Source: Dolomitihabitans soli
GTDB lineage: Bacteria; Actinomycetota; Actinomycetes; Streptosporangiales; Streptosporangiaceae
Direction of reading: 5' to 3'
Assembly: GCF_022213955.1 (NCBI RefSeq)
Contig: NZ_JAKNTW010000017.1
Coordinates: 88,899-152,898 of the forward strand
DNA length: 64,000 bases
Positions 51,649 to 60,257 of the stretch are shown in pieces; position 1 is the first letter of the stretch; every line of letters begins with the position of its first letter. The translations under genes were made by a program, and so were the position numbers. The notes under the pieces are model-generated. The model did not search any database. It was not told where the DNA came from and saw only the letters and a program-made list of their open reading frames with translations.

Positions 51649-52280
51649 GCACGAGGGTTCTGATCGTCGACGACCACCGCCTGTTCAGGTCGGGAGTCCG
51701 GGCCGAACTGGGTGACTCGATCGAGGTCGTCGGGGAGGCGGAGGACGTCGAGTCCGCGATCAAGAAGATCGCCGAGCTGCAGCCCGACGTGGTGCTGCTC
51801 GACGTGCACATGCCCGGCGGCGGCGGGCAGGAGGTCCTGCGCCGGGTGCTCGGCTCCGGTTCCCAGGTCCGCTTCCTCGCCCTGTCGGTGTCCGACGCGG
51901 CGGAGGACGTCATCGGCGTGATCCGCGGCGGCGCGCGCGGCTACGTCACCAAGACGATCAGCGGCAACGAGCTCACCGACGCCATCCGCAGGGTCGCCGA
52001 CGGCGACGCGGTCTTCTCCCCCCGGCTCGCCGGGTTCGTGCTCGACGCGTTCGCCTCCTCCGAGGCCCCCTCGATCGACCCCGAGCTCGACTCGCTGACC
52101 CAGCGCGAACGGGAGGTCCTGCGCCTGATCGCCCGCGGCTACGCCTACAAGGAGATCGCCAAGGAGCTGTTCATCTCGGTGAAGACCGTCGAGACCCACG
52201 TCTCCTCGGTGCTTCGCAAGCTCCAGCTCTCCAACCGCCACGAGCTGTCCCGCTGGGCGACCGCCCGCCGCCTCGTCTGA
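51645..52280 (+). CDS. LuxR/NarL-type response regulator, 211 aa
   Basis: The receiver domain (3-118) has the acidic pair in LIVDDHRLF, the phosphorylated Asp53 in DVVLLDVHMPGG and the Lys in GYVTKTISG. A LuxR helix-turn-helix is at 145-205 (LTQREREVLRLIARGYAYKE, VKTVETHVSSVLRKL). GTG 51645 overlaps the kinase stop. Partner of the PspC-containing kinase. Confidence 0.95.
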   Translation: MSTRVLIVDDHRLFRSGVRAELGDSIEVVGEAEDVESAIKKIAELQPDVVLLDVHMPGGGGQEVLRRVLGSGSQVRFLALSVSDAAEDVIGVIRGGARGYVTKTISGNELTDAIRRVADGDAVFSPRLAGFVLDAFASSEAPSIDPELDSLTQREREVLRLIARGYAYKEIAKELFISVKTVETHVSSVLRKLQLSNRHELSRWATARRLV

Positions 52281-52464
52281 CCGGCGGCGGGACCCGCGCG
52301 GGCGGGATCCGGGACCTGGCCGTCGAGATCGAGGAGCTCGGCGAAAGGTCTGCTCGGAGCCCGCCCAGGACGACGATCTCCTCCCGTGCCGTCTTCGGGA
52401 GTGTCGTGCGCCCTGATCGTGCTTTCAGCTCGCGCGCGGGCCGGGAATTGGCCACGATGGAGGA

Positions 52465-53151
52465 GTGACCCGGTATGGGAGGCTCCTCGTCGTCGTTTCG
52501 GCGGTCGTCCTGGCGTTCGTCGCGGGCTGCGGGGGCTCCCCCGGTGCGGGCGCGCCGGAAGCCGAGCCGGAGCCGCCCGCCTCGTCGGGCGAGCTCACCG
52601 GCCAGACCTTCGAGGACGACGTCAAACTGGCCCTGCGGCTCTCCGAGGATTTCTGGGTCAGGCAGTTCGAGGTCAGCGGCTCGACCTACCGGCCGATCGA
52701 GGCGTTCGTCCCCTACCGCGGCGAGGGCGGGCCCGAGTGCGGCGGCCAGCCGTCCGTGCCCGACAACGCGTTCTACTGCCCGGTCGGGCACTTCGTCGCC
52801 TACGACGAGACGTGGATGAAGTCCCTGTACGACCGGATGGGCGACGGTTCCGTCTACCTGATCATCCCGCACGAGCTCGGGCATGCCGTACAGGCTCAGC
52901 TCATGAGCGACTTCCAGGTCAACCAGCAGCGCGAGTTGCAGGCCGACTGCTACGCGGGCGGCACGCTCGGGTCGCTGATCAGGGAGGGGCGGCTGGGCGC
53001 TGAGCCCGGCGACGAGGCGGAGCTGATGCTCAACCTCAGCGCCGCGGGCGACCCGACCGACGCGTGGTGGGAGCCCGACGCGCACGGTACGGCGGCGCAG
53101 CGCCAGGAGGCGTTCGCCAGCGGATACAACAACGGGGTCGGCGTGTGCTGA
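52465..53151 (+). CDS. Lipoprotein, putative neutral zinc metallopeptidase, 228 aa
   Basis: Lipoprotein signal with lipobox VAGC (Cys22). The zinc site HELGH at 136-140 (LIIPHELGHAVQAQ) and the downstream Glu in QADCYAGG near 158 match the YpfJ/neutral zinc metallopeptidase family. Five Cys in the mature part could form disulfides. Extracellular, membrane-attached peptidase of unknown substrate. GTG 52465 is close behind a GGAGGA, which is tight spacing; no better start is seen. Confidence 0.85.
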   Translation: MTRYGRLLVVVSAVVLAFVAGCGGSPGAGAPEAEPEPPASSGELTGQTFEDDVKLALRLSEDFWVRQFEVSGSTYRPIEAFVPYRGEGGPECGGQPSVPDNAFYCPVGHFVAYDETWMKSLYDRMGDGSVYLIIPHELGHAVQAQLMSDFQVNQQRELQADCYAGGTLGSLIREGRLGAEPGDEAELMLNLSAAGDPTDAWWEPDAHGTAAQRQEAFASGYNNGVGVC

Positions 53152-53298
53152 CCTGGAACCTGTTCGCAAGCCGCGTTCCGCGGAGTGAGGTCCACGTACA
53201 CCCGTGCGCCGATGGGCGTGTCCGCCGTGGGGCGGATGTGCGCGTGGCCGGACGGGCCTAGGGTCGGAGCCGTGGTGATCCAACCGTCAGGGGGAGTC

Positions 53299-53562
53299 AT
53301 GAAGGGAGTCGCCGCGGAGATCGGCTGGGCGTCGCGCGGCGCCTGCCGTACGAGCGACCCGGAGCTGTTCTTCCCGCTCGCGTCCTCGGCGGAGCAGGTG
53401 CGGCGGGCCAAGGCCATCTGCGGGGCCTGCCAGGTGATCTCCGAGTGCCGGGCGTACGCGCTGCGCGCGGGGGAGCGCGAGGGCATCTGGGGCGGCCTCA
53501 CCCCCGAGGAACGCCGCCGATCCCGCTTCCCCCAGGGCTGGCGCGGCACCGCGGCGAGCTGA
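53299..53562 (+). CDS. WhiB-family transcriptional regulator, 87 aa
   Basis: Four cluster-binding Cys at 16, 41, 44 and 50 in the order C-x24-C-x2-C-x5-C, then GIWGG at 62-66 and a basic tail (PEERRRSRFPQGW). Wbl proteins bind a 4Fe-4S cluster and interact with the main sigma factor. ATG 53299 is preceded by GGGGGAG. It is likely to respond to redox or NO, but the paralogue cannot be named from this alone. Confidence 0.93.
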   Translation: MKGVAAEIGWASRGACRTSDPELFFPLASSAEQVRRAKAICGACQVISECRAYALRAGEREGIWGGLTPEERRRSRFPQGWRGTAAS

Positions 53563-53651
53563 CACCGCCCGCCGGGAGGCCGGAGGCTACGGCCGATCGT
53601 GTGTGCCCCGTGAGCCCCGGCGAGATGACGCGCTGACGTAGCCTGCGAGGG

Positions 53652-54434
53652 GTGACACTGGGAAGATCAGTCGCCGTGCTGACCGCGGCCAACGTGCTCA
53701 ACAACCGGATCGTGCCGCGGCTGGCCCCGCTCACCGCGGTCGCCGCCACCGGACTGCTGGTCGCGATGGCCAGGAGGTCGGGGCTGAGCTGGGCCGAGAT
53801 CGGCTTCGAGCGGCCCGCCCGCGGCGCTCGGGTCGGCGGGGCGCTCGCGGCCGGTGTCGTCGCCGTCTACACGGCGGGCGTCGCGCTGCCCGCCACCCGC
53901 CGGTTCTTCCACGACGACCGCGCGCTGTCGCTCTCCCGCGCACGGGCGCTGGAGGAGGCCCTGGTCCAGGTGCCGCTCGGCACGGTCCTGCTGGAGGAGG
54001 TCGGCTTCCGCGGCGCCCTGTACGGCATGCTGAGGCGCTCCCACGGCACGGCCGTGGCCACCGCCGTCTCCTCCGCCCTGTTCGGCCTGTGGCACGTGCT
54101 GCCCGCGATGGACATGGCCAGGGCCAACCCGGCGCTCGGCCGTCTCGCCTCGGGAGAGGGCGTCGAGGAGACGATCGAGGAGATCGTGACGGAGTTGCGC
54201 GACCCCGAATCCCACCAGGCTCCGCGCCCCTGGCGAAAGCACCTCGACACCGCCCGGGTGGTGGCCGGGAGCGTGCTGGCGACGGGGGCCGCCGGGGTTC
54301 TGTTCTGCGAACTGCGCAGGCGTGCGGGACTGCTGGCGCCGTCGCTGCTGCACACTTCCACTAATTCGCTTGGATACCTATTTGCCCGGCTTTCTGCCCC
54401 GCGAGATGTGAAAGATTCTCTACCTCACGGATGA
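53652..54434 (+). CDS. CPBP family intramembrane glutamic endopeptidase, 260 aa
   Basis: ABI/CAAX protease family. Motif 1 EEVGFR at 115-120 holds the catalytic Glu and Arg, motif 2 FGLWH has His148, and the end HTSTNSLGY near 237-246 provides His and Asn. Four to five membrane helices. Such proteases cleave prenylated proteins or process peptides; role here unknown. GTG start. The tail (about 54340-54434) has lower GC than the body. Confidence 0.85.
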   Translation: MTLGRSVAVLTAANVLNNRIVPRLAPLTAVAATGLLVAMARRSGLSWAEIGFERPARGARVGGALAAGVVAVYTAGVALPATRRFFHDDRALSLSRARALEEALVQVPLGTVLLEEVGFRGALYGMLRRSHGTAVATAVSSALFGLWHVLPAMDMARANPALGRLASGEGVEETIEEIVTELRDPESHQAPRPWRKHLDTARVVAGSVLATGAAGVLFCELRRRAGLLAPSLLHTSTNSLGYLFARLSAPRDVKDSLPHG

Positions 54435-54610
54435 CCTTCGTACTCCTGTGTTGGGCGATTCTCAACAGCGCCGGAAATCCGTCCTTGACGCGGCCCTCGC
54501 GTATGGCTTACTACTCCGCGACGCTCCTCCCGCGGCCGGCGCCGCCCGGGAGGCGCGTAGTCGAAATCGCCATTCGTGATTCACGCTCGGAGGTACGGAG
54601 GTGGTGCTCC

Positions 54611-54805
54611 ATGCGCATCGTCATCGATGTGGAGAGGGAACTGCTGGAGAAAGCTCGGAGAACGCTTGGGACGTCGGCGGTCAAGGAGACGGTGAACGCG
54701 GCGCTCAGAATGGTCGTCGAGCGGGAGACGACTCGGGACGCTTTCGAATCCTTGCGCAGCCGGGACTGGTCGGCCCTCCTGCGACCGGCGGGCAGGAACA
54801 TGTGA
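54611..54805 (+). CDS. VapB-like antitoxin, 64 aa
   Basis: Short VapB2-type protein. The ribbon-helix-helix start (MRIVIDVERELLEKARRTLG, then KETVNAALRMVVER) would bind DNA, and the C-terminus FESLRSRDWSALLRP resembles the toxin-wrapping tail. GGAGG is about 9 nt upstream. It precedes a PIN toxin with GTGA overlap, the standard VapBC layout. Confidence 0.85.
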   Translation: MRIVIDVERELLEKARRTLGTSAVKETVNAALRMVVERETTRDAFESLRSRDWSALLRPAGRNM

Positions 54806-55230
54806 CGGGGACCGGGCTGACCTGCCTTCTCGACAAGAGCGCCCTGGCGCGGATCGGCAGCGAGTCCGTGGCCCGGGCACTGGAACCGCTGATCATCGGC
54901 AGGACCGTGGCCGTCTGCGCCATCGTCCGGCTGGAGGTCCTGCACACCGCTCGCGGTCCGAACGACTACGTGAGCCTGGAAGGCGACCTGCGTGACGCCT
55001 TCCTGACCCTTCCGGTGGGCGCGGAGGTCTGCGCTCGCGCCCTGCGGGTGCAGGGACTGCTCGCCGAACGGTCACGGCACGCCGACGTCGGGGCGCCGAA
55101 ACTCATCGTCGCCGCCTGCGCCGAGGTCCACGGGGCGACGGTCCTGCACTACGACCGGGACTACGACCTGATCTCGGAGGTCACGGGGCAGCCGGCGTCG
55201 TGGGTGGTGCCGGCGGGGTCGGTCCCGTAG
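54802..55230 (+). CDS. VapC-like PIN-domain toxin, 142 aa
   Basis: PIN RNase with acidic residues Asp11 (CLLDKSAL), Glu45 (IVRLEVLH), Asp95 (RHADVGAPKLIVAACAE) and Asp118 (LHYDRDYDLI), the expected quartet, so the toxin looks intact. GTG 54802 overlaps the antitoxin stop. VapC enzymes cut tRNA or rRNA and are neutralised by the partner. Followed by a terminator hairpin at 55236. Confidence 0.9.
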   Translation: MTGTGLTCLLDKSALARIGSESVARALEPLIIGRTVAVCAIVRLEVLHTARGPNDYVSLEGDLRDAFLTLPVGAEVCARALRVQGLLAERSRHADVGAPKLIVAACAEVHGATVLHYDRDYDLISEVTGQPASWVVPAGSVP

Positions 55231-55235
55231 CGGAG

Positions 55236-55264
55236 GTACGGCTCCCGTCGGGCGGGAGCCGTAC
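55236..55264. terminator. Bidirectional terminator between vapC and the PIG-L gene
   Basis: GTACGGCTCCCG (55236-55247), 5-nt loop, CGGGAGCCGTAC (55253-55264): a perfect 12-bp stem in the 34-nt gap between convergent genes, starting 6 nt after the vapC stop. Confidence 0.85.
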
Positions 55265-55984
55265 TCAGGCGGTGGCGACGCGCTGGAAGGCCTCGGCGTA
55301 GTGGCCCTCGGGGAGGCCGGCGCGCTGTCCCATCTCGGCGAAGCGGGTGCGCAGGAAGTCGTCGAAGGCGTCCATGTGGGACACCTGGCTGACGTGGGAG
55401 TGCAGGGCGGCCAGTTTGCGGTCGAAGGTGGCGGTGACGTCGACGAAGTGGTCGGGGGTGGGGCCGCCGGTGAGCCACACCTCCTTGACGACCCAGGCGT
55501 CGAGCCCTTCGTCGGCCAGGAGTTCGGGGAAGGCGTAGGGGTTGCGCGCGTCCGGGTAGACCGCGTCGAGGGCGGATCCGCCGACCGCGCGGTGGTCGGG
55601 GTGGCTCGGCGAGATGTTGACGTAGTTGCGCTCGGGGCTGTGCGTGATGACCAGGTCGGGACGGACCTGGCGGATCACCCTCGCGATGTCCCGCCGCAGC
55701 GCGAGGCCGGGCTCCACGGTCCCGTCGCCGTAGCCCAGGAACCGCAGGTCGCCGACGCCCACGGCCTTCGCGGCGGCGGTCTGCTCGGCCCGGCGCAGCT
55801 CGGCCATGCCCCCGTTGTCGAGCTCGCGGTCGAAGCCGCCCGCGTCGCCGTCGGTGGCGACGCAGTAGGTCACCTCGACGCCCCGGTCGGTGAACAGCGC
55901 CACCGAGCCCGCGGCCCCGAAGTCGACGTCGTCCGGGTGCGCGGTCACCACGAGAACCCTGGTGATCTGGTCTTCGCTCAGCAC
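55265..55984 (-). CDS. PIG-L family deacetylase, 239 aa
   Basis: LmbE-like zinc deacetylase: AHPDDVDFG at 15-23 holds the metal ligands His16 and Asp19, with HPDHRAVG near 130 as a third. The ATDGDAGG segment is typical of the actinobacterial group that includes mycothiol-pathway deacetylase MshB and mycothiol-conjugate amidase Mca. The sequence lacks features that decide between these, so substrate is left open. GTG start at 55984; stands alone, divergent from pcrA. Confidence 0.85.
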   Translation of the reverse strand: MLSEDQITRVLVVTAHPDDVDFGAAGSVALFTDRGVEVTYCVATDGDAGGFDRELDNGGMAELRRAEQTAAAKAVGVGDLRFLGYGDGTVEPGLALRRDIARVIRQVRPDLVITHSPERNYVNISPSHPDHRAVGGSALDAVYPDARNPYAFPELLADEGLDAWVVKEVWLTGGPTPDHFVDVTATFDRKLAALHSHVSQVSHMDAFDDFLRTRFAEMGQRAGLPEGHYAEAFQRVATA

Positions 55985-56080
55985 GTGCTCTCCTTTGTCC
56001 TCTGCGGCGCAACGCCGTCGTTCCCGGCGCTATTCCGGTGAGCGGCCATGGTTGTCGGCGCCCGGCCATAACCTAGGAAC

Positions 56081-58324
56081 GTGCCCACCCGAGTCTCTGT
56101 TGATCATCCCTTGCTCGATGGCCTCAACCCGCAGCAGCGGGAGGCCGTCGTGCACCATGGCAGCCCCCTGCTCATCGTCGCCGGAGCGGGCTCGGGCAAG
56201 ACGCGGGTGCTCACCCACCGCATCGCCTACCTGCTGGCCGAGCGCGACGTGCGACCGCAGGAGATCCTCGCGATCACCTTCACCAACAAGGCCGCGCGGG
56301 AGATGAAGGAGCGGATCGACAAGCTGGTCGGCCCGCGTTCCGCCGCGATGTGGGTGATGACCTTCCACAGCGCCTGTGTGCGCATCCTGCGGCGCGAGGG
56401 TAAGCGGCTGGGCTTCCCGAGCAGTTTCTCGATCTACGATCAGGCCGACTCCCAGCGCCTGATGGCGATGGTCTGCAGGGAGATGGACCTCGATCCCAAG
56501 CGTTACCCGCCCCGGTCCTTCTCCGCCCAGGTCAGCAACTTCAAGAACGAGCTGATCGACTACGAGACGGCCGCCGAGCGGGCGAGCTCCCATCTGGAGA
56601 AGACCCTCGCCCAGGCGTACCGGAGCTACCAGCAGCGGCTGACCGAGGCCGGCGCGATGGACTTCGACGACATCATCATGCTGGCGGTCACCCTCTTCCA
56701 GCTCTTCCCCGACGTGGCCGAGCACTACCGGCGCCGGTTCAGACACGTCCTCGTCGACGAGTACCAGGACACCAACCACGCGCAGTACACCCTGATCCGC
56801 GAGCTGGTCGGCCGTCCCGAGGCGAAGACCGCCGACGGCGACGTGGTCAGGGCGGGCGACGACCGGTCCGAGCTGTGCGTGGTCGGCGACGCCGATCAGT
56901 CGATCTACGCCTTCCGGGGCGCGACGATCCGCAACATCCTGGAGTTCGAGCGCGACTATCCCGACGCGCGCACCATCCTGCTGGAGCAGAACTACCGGTC
57001 CACCCAGACCATCCTGACCGCCGCCAACTCGGTGATCTCCCGCAACGAGGGCCGCAAGCCCAAGAACCTCTGGTCCGACCAGGGAGCCGGGCCGAAGATC
57101 ATCGGCTACGTCGCGGACAACGAGCACGACGAGGCGATGTTCGTCGCGCAGGAGGTCGACCGGCTCACCGACGACGAGGGGGTCGTCCCCGGCCAGGTGG
57201 CGGTCTTCTACCGGACCAACGCCGCCTCCCGGGTCTTCGAGGAGATCTTCATCCGCACCGGCCTGCCGTACAAGGTCGTGGGCGGGGTGCGCTTCTATGA
57301 GCGCAAGGAGGTCCGTGATCTGCTCGCCTACCTGCGGATCCTGGCCAACCCGAACGACGTGGTGTCGTTGCGGCGCATCCTCAACGTGCCGAAGCGGGGC
57401 ATCGGCGACCGGGCCGAGGCGATGGTGGAGGCGTTCTCGTCGAGGGAGCGGGTGCCGTTCTGGGACGCGTTGTGCCGGGCGGAGGAGGTGCCGGGGCTCG
57501 CGACCAGGTCGCTCAACTCGATCAAGGAGTTCACGGCGCTGATCGAGGAGCTGCGGCAGAAGGCGGAGGGCATGCCGCCGGCCGCGCTCGCCGAGGACGT
57601 GCTGGTCAGCACCGGCTACCGGGCCGAGCTGGCGAACTCGGGGGACCCGCAGGACGAGAGCCGCCTGGAGAACCTCGACGAGCTGATCTCCGTCGCGTCG
57701 GAGTTCGAGGACGCCAACCCGGATGGCGCCCTCGTCGACTTCCTCGAACAGGTCTCGCTGGTGGCCGACGCCGACCAGATCCCGGAGGGCGACGGCGGGA
57801 AGGGCGTCGTCACGCTGATGACGCTGCACACCGCCAAGGGCCTGGAGTTCCCCGTGGTGTTCCTGACCGCCCTCGAAGACGGCGTCTTCCCGCACCTGCG
57901 CTCGCTCGGCGAGCCCAAGGAGCTGGAGGAGGAGCGCCGCCTCGCCTACGTCGGCATCACGAGGGCCCAGCAGCGCCTCTACCTCACCCGGGCCGCCGTG
58001 CGCAGCGCCTGGGGGTCCCCGTCGTTCAACCCGGCCTCACGTTTCGTCGGCGAGGTGCCGCGCGAGCTGATCGACTGGCGCACCGACCCGGAGAAGTCCG
58101 CCTGGGCCGCCGCCACCTCCCGCAGGGAGCCCCCGAAGCCGAAGAAGACCGGCGGCAAGCCCCTCCCCAACCTGACCCCCGGCGACCGCGTCACCCACGA
58201 CGCCTTCGGCTTGGGCACCGTGCTCTCGGTCGACGGGGTGGCCGAGAAGACCAAGGTCAAGGTCGACTTCGGCGACGGGGAGAAGACGCTGCTGCTCGCC
58301 TACGCCCCTCTGGAGAAGCTCTGA
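56081..58324 (+). CDS. pcrA: ATP-dependent DNA helicase UvrD/PcrA, 747 aa
   Basis: SF1A 3'-to-5' helicase for DNA repair and replication-transcription conflict. Motif I GAGSGKTRVL near 34-43; Ia ITFTNKAAREMKER; II VDEYQDTNHAQY; III QSIYAFRGA; IV LEQNYRSTQTI; V TLHTAKGLEFPVVFLTALED; VI RRLAYVGITRAQ. The C-terminal Tudor-like domain (GDRVTHDAFGLGTVLSVDG) contacts RNA polymerase. GTG 56081. The last 13 codons and stop are duplicated downstream as a partial copy (see 58375-58442). Confidence 0.96.
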   Translation: MPTRVSVDHPLLDGLNPQQREAVVHHGSPLLIVAGAGSGKTRVLTHRIAYLLAERDVRPQEILAITFTNKAAREMKERIDKLVGPRSAAMWVMTFHSACVRILRREGKRLGFPSSFSIYDQADSQRLMAMVCREMDLDPKRYPPRSFSAQVSNFKNELIDYETAAERASSHLEKTLAQAYRSYQQRLTEAGAMDFDDIIMLAVTLFQLFPDVAEHYRRRFRHVLVDEYQDTNHAQYTLIRELVGRPEAKTADGDVVRAGDDRSELCVVGDADQSIYAFRGATIRNILEFERDYPDARTILLEQNYRSTQTILTAANSVISRNEGRKPKNLWSDQGAGPKIIGYVADNEHDEAMFVAQEVDRLTDDEGVVPGQVAVFYRTNAASRVFEEIFIRTGLPYKVVGGVRFYERKEVRDLLAYLRILANPNDVVSLRRILNVPKRGIGDRAEAMVEAFSSRERVPFWDALCRAEEVPGLATRSLNSIKEFTALIEELRQKAEGMPPAALAEDVLVSTGYRAELANSGDPQDESRLENLDELISVASEFEDANPDGALVDFLEQVSLVADADQIPEGDGGKGVVTLMTLHTAKGLEFPVVFLTALEDGVFPHLRSLGEPKELEEERRLAYVGITRAQQRLYLTRAAVRSAWGSPSFNPASRFVGEVPRELIDWRTDPEKSAWAAATSRREPPKPKKTGGKPLPNLTPGDRVTHDAFGLGTVLSVDGVAEKTKVKVDFGDGEKTLLLAYAPLEKL

Positions 58325-58442
58325 CGGGTTCGCCGGCCTTCAGGGGGCCGGGCGGACCCGCCGGCTCGCATCGTGAAGACCCTGCTGCTCGCCTACGCCC
58401 CCTGGAGAAGCTCTGACGGGTCCGTCGGCCTCAGGGGGCCGG
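58282..58442 (+). repeat. Partial tandem duplication of the pcrA 3' end
   Basis: Copy A 58282-58351 spans the pcrA end and stop; copy B 58375-58442 is 93 bp downstream. Both contain CTGCTGCTCGCCTACGCCC, GGAGAAGCTCTGACGGGT and CAGGGGGCCGG. Copy B has small indels and is not translated in the pcrA frame. Confidence 0.9.
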
Positions 58443-59615
58443 CGGGGCCGCCGCCCACATCGTCTCGAAGTTGGCCGCGTACTGGTCGAAGATCGACCTG
58501 TCGTCCAGCCGCAGCAGGGCCTCGTCGTTGCGGCGGAGCGACGTCTCGTTGTAGTTGTGGCTGCCGGTGAGCGTCCAGCGGTCATGGGAGCTCTGCACGA
58601 GCAGATACTTGGAGTGGATGCGCCCGGGCAGCGCGCTCCCGGAGCCCAGCACACGCAGGTCGATCCGCGGCTCCGACCGCAGTACCCGCTCGACCCCCTC
58701 GTCCATGATCCCGGCGACGATCCGGACCGTGCAGCCCTGCGTGGCGAGCTCCCGGAGTCGCTCGGGGATCGCGATCCGGTAGGTGTCCCACTCCGACATG
58801 CCGACGCTGATGCTCGTACGGGTCCGGCAGCGGACTCCCGCGAGGCTCTCGACGATCGGGTCGGTGGTGGCGTCGGTGCCCGCCCGCGGGAAGAACTGGG
58901 CCCGGACCCGCCCGGCCGCGACGACCCGGTAGTAGTCGGGGTTCTTCCGCTCCGCCGCCAGGTCGTCGAAGTAGGCGGAGTACGCCCGGTAGAGCCGCTT
59001 GTTCCCGGTGATGGTGACCGCGTTGTTCCAGTACGTCGAGGAGTTCAGGTCGGTGAGGTTGGCCGACGACTGGACCACCACGTCATCGGCCCTGCCGGAC
59101 CGGGAGAACAGGTAGAACTTGTTGTGCTGCCCCTTGGTGCCGATGCAGGCGGCCGTGCCGCCGGACATCGGGCCGGAGCAGGTGTGGAGCCACGAGTCCG
59201 TTGACGTGTCGGTGCCCAGCGCGGTGGCCAGTTGTGCCGCGACGGTGGCGCCGCGCGTGTCGCCGTCCACGATGACCTGCACCTTGACGCCGCGCTCGTG
59301 CGCCTTGATCAGCACACCGGCGAAGTCCGCGCCGACCGCGCCCGACATGACGAAGTGCGCGACGCGGATCAGGGATCCGGGAGGGGCCTGGTGGATGAGT
59401 CCGCACACCTGCCGGACGATGGCCGCGCCGTCGCCCGCCACCGGATCGTTGAAGACCGCACCGGTGGTGACGCGCACCTTCGGCGCGTCCGCGCACGCGG
59501 TGCCGCTCGTGGCGTCGCTCGCGGTGTCGCTCGCCGCGGCCGCGCCGGTCCCGGTGAGCGCGGCGGTGGCGGCGACTACGGCCGCCGCCAGTACGGACAT
59601 GAACCTCTTGGGCAT
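58431..59615 (-). CDS. Secreted phospholipase D-like protein, 394 aa
   Basis: A signal peptide (about 1-28) is followed by two PLD-type motifs: QHNKFYLF with H164/K166 and IHSKYLLV with H334/K336, each followed by the partner strand with Asn (SSANLTD, GSHNYNETSL). The Asp of the HxKxxxxD consensus is replaced by Ser and Gln, so activity may be altered, although His and Lys are the catalytic residues. Six Cys are placed to form disulfides. Related secreted PLD proteins act on phospholipids or nucleic acids. Its 3' end abuts the pcrA repeat. Confidence 0.85.
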   Translation of the reverse strand: MPKRFMSVLAAAVVAATAALTGTGAAAASDTASDATSGTACADAPKVRVTTGAVFNDPVAGDGAAIVRQVCGLIHQAPPGSLIRVAHFVMSGAVGADFAGVLIKAHERGVKVQVIVDGDTRGATVAAQLATALGTDTSTDSWLHTCSGPMSGGTAACIGTKGQHNKFYLFSRSGRADDVVVQSSANLTDLNSSTYWNNAVTITGNKRLYRAYSAYFDDLAAERKNPDYYRVVAAGRVRAQFFPRAGTDATTDPIVESLAGVRCRTRTSISVGMSEWDTYRIAIPERLRELATQGCTVRIVAGIMDEGVERVLRSEPRIDLRVLGSGSALPGRIHSKYLLVQSSHDRWTLTGSHNYNETSLRRNDEALLRLDDRSIFDQYAANFETMWAAAPPAP

Positions 59616-59977
59616 GGATCACTCCATCGTGAGAAGACGAGACAGGGCATGGGTGACCGGTGCCAAGGTCGAGCAGCGGGGGAGTCCCTGTTTTGGGACA
59701 TCATGAACGGCGAAATAGGGCGTCCGAAAACGACAATCTGGCCACAAGGTCAACGACAGGGAAACATCACCCTCCGCCTCCCGGCCGGGACGCCGACGTT
59801 TCGCACCCTCACGCACCCGTGCGAGTCCGTACGGCTCGCCGCCTCCGGGGCCCGGTATCGCCCGTACGGCTCGCGGCCCGGCATAGCCCGTACGGCGAGC
59901 CGCTCCGCACCGGTCCGCCCGGGATGGGGCGGCCGGTTGACCCTCACGTAACGGGAGCCCTCACAGCGGGTCTGTGC

Positions 59978-59998
59978 GCGGCTCGGGCGCTGAGCCGC
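59978..59998 (+). terminator. Hairpin in the PLD/LolA-like gap
   Basis: GCGGCTC (59978-59984), loop GGGCGCT, GAGCCGC (59992-59998), followed by TTT. Terminator-like on the plus strand, although no gene on that strand precedes it closely; function unclear. Confidence 0.35.
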
Positions 59999-60200
59999 TT
60001 TGGATCGATGGCCGGGCGCGGGGTTCGAACCGGAGAACTCACGTCGAGGGGCGAGTCGAAGCGGCGATCGGCCACGCGCGCCCGAGGAGCGTTGACCCCA
60101 CGGGACCGCGCCGGCGGCGGCGGGGGGCTTGGGTGGGGCTTGCCGTACATCCTGGGGCTTGGCATCGGCCGGGAGGACACGCGGCCGCGAGAAAGGGAGA

Positions 60201-60239
60201 CGCACGCCCTCCGGGACGGGCGGGTGCGAAGGGCGTGCG
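60201..60239 (-). terminator. Terminator hairpin downstream of the secreted LolA-like gene
   Basis: CGCACGCCCT (60201-60210) pairs perfectly with AGGGCGTGCG (60230-60239) across a 19-nt loop. In the minus direction it is followed by TCTCCCTTTCTC, a pyrimidine-rich tract. A second AGGGCGTGCG at 60241-60250 offers an alternative arm. Confidence 0.6.
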
Positions 60240-60257
60240 AAGGGCGTGCGGAGGGAG

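Larger units (their letters stand above)
59616..60257. other. 642-nt gap, no convincing gene
   Basis: Holds the upstream region of the PLD gene (59616-59760, moderately AT-rich), short repeats of CCCGTACGGCTCGC around 59825-59905, a hairpin at 59978-59998 and a terminator at 60201-60239. Several open frames exist but read as low-complexity Arg/Pro/Gly sequence. A tRNA-like TTCGAAC near 60029 lacks a pairing stem. Confidence 0.5.

Noticed and set aside
60020..60060. TTCGAAC resembling a tRNA T-loop
   Set aside because: The flanking bases do not form a T-stem on either strand and no anticodon or acceptor arm could be placed.
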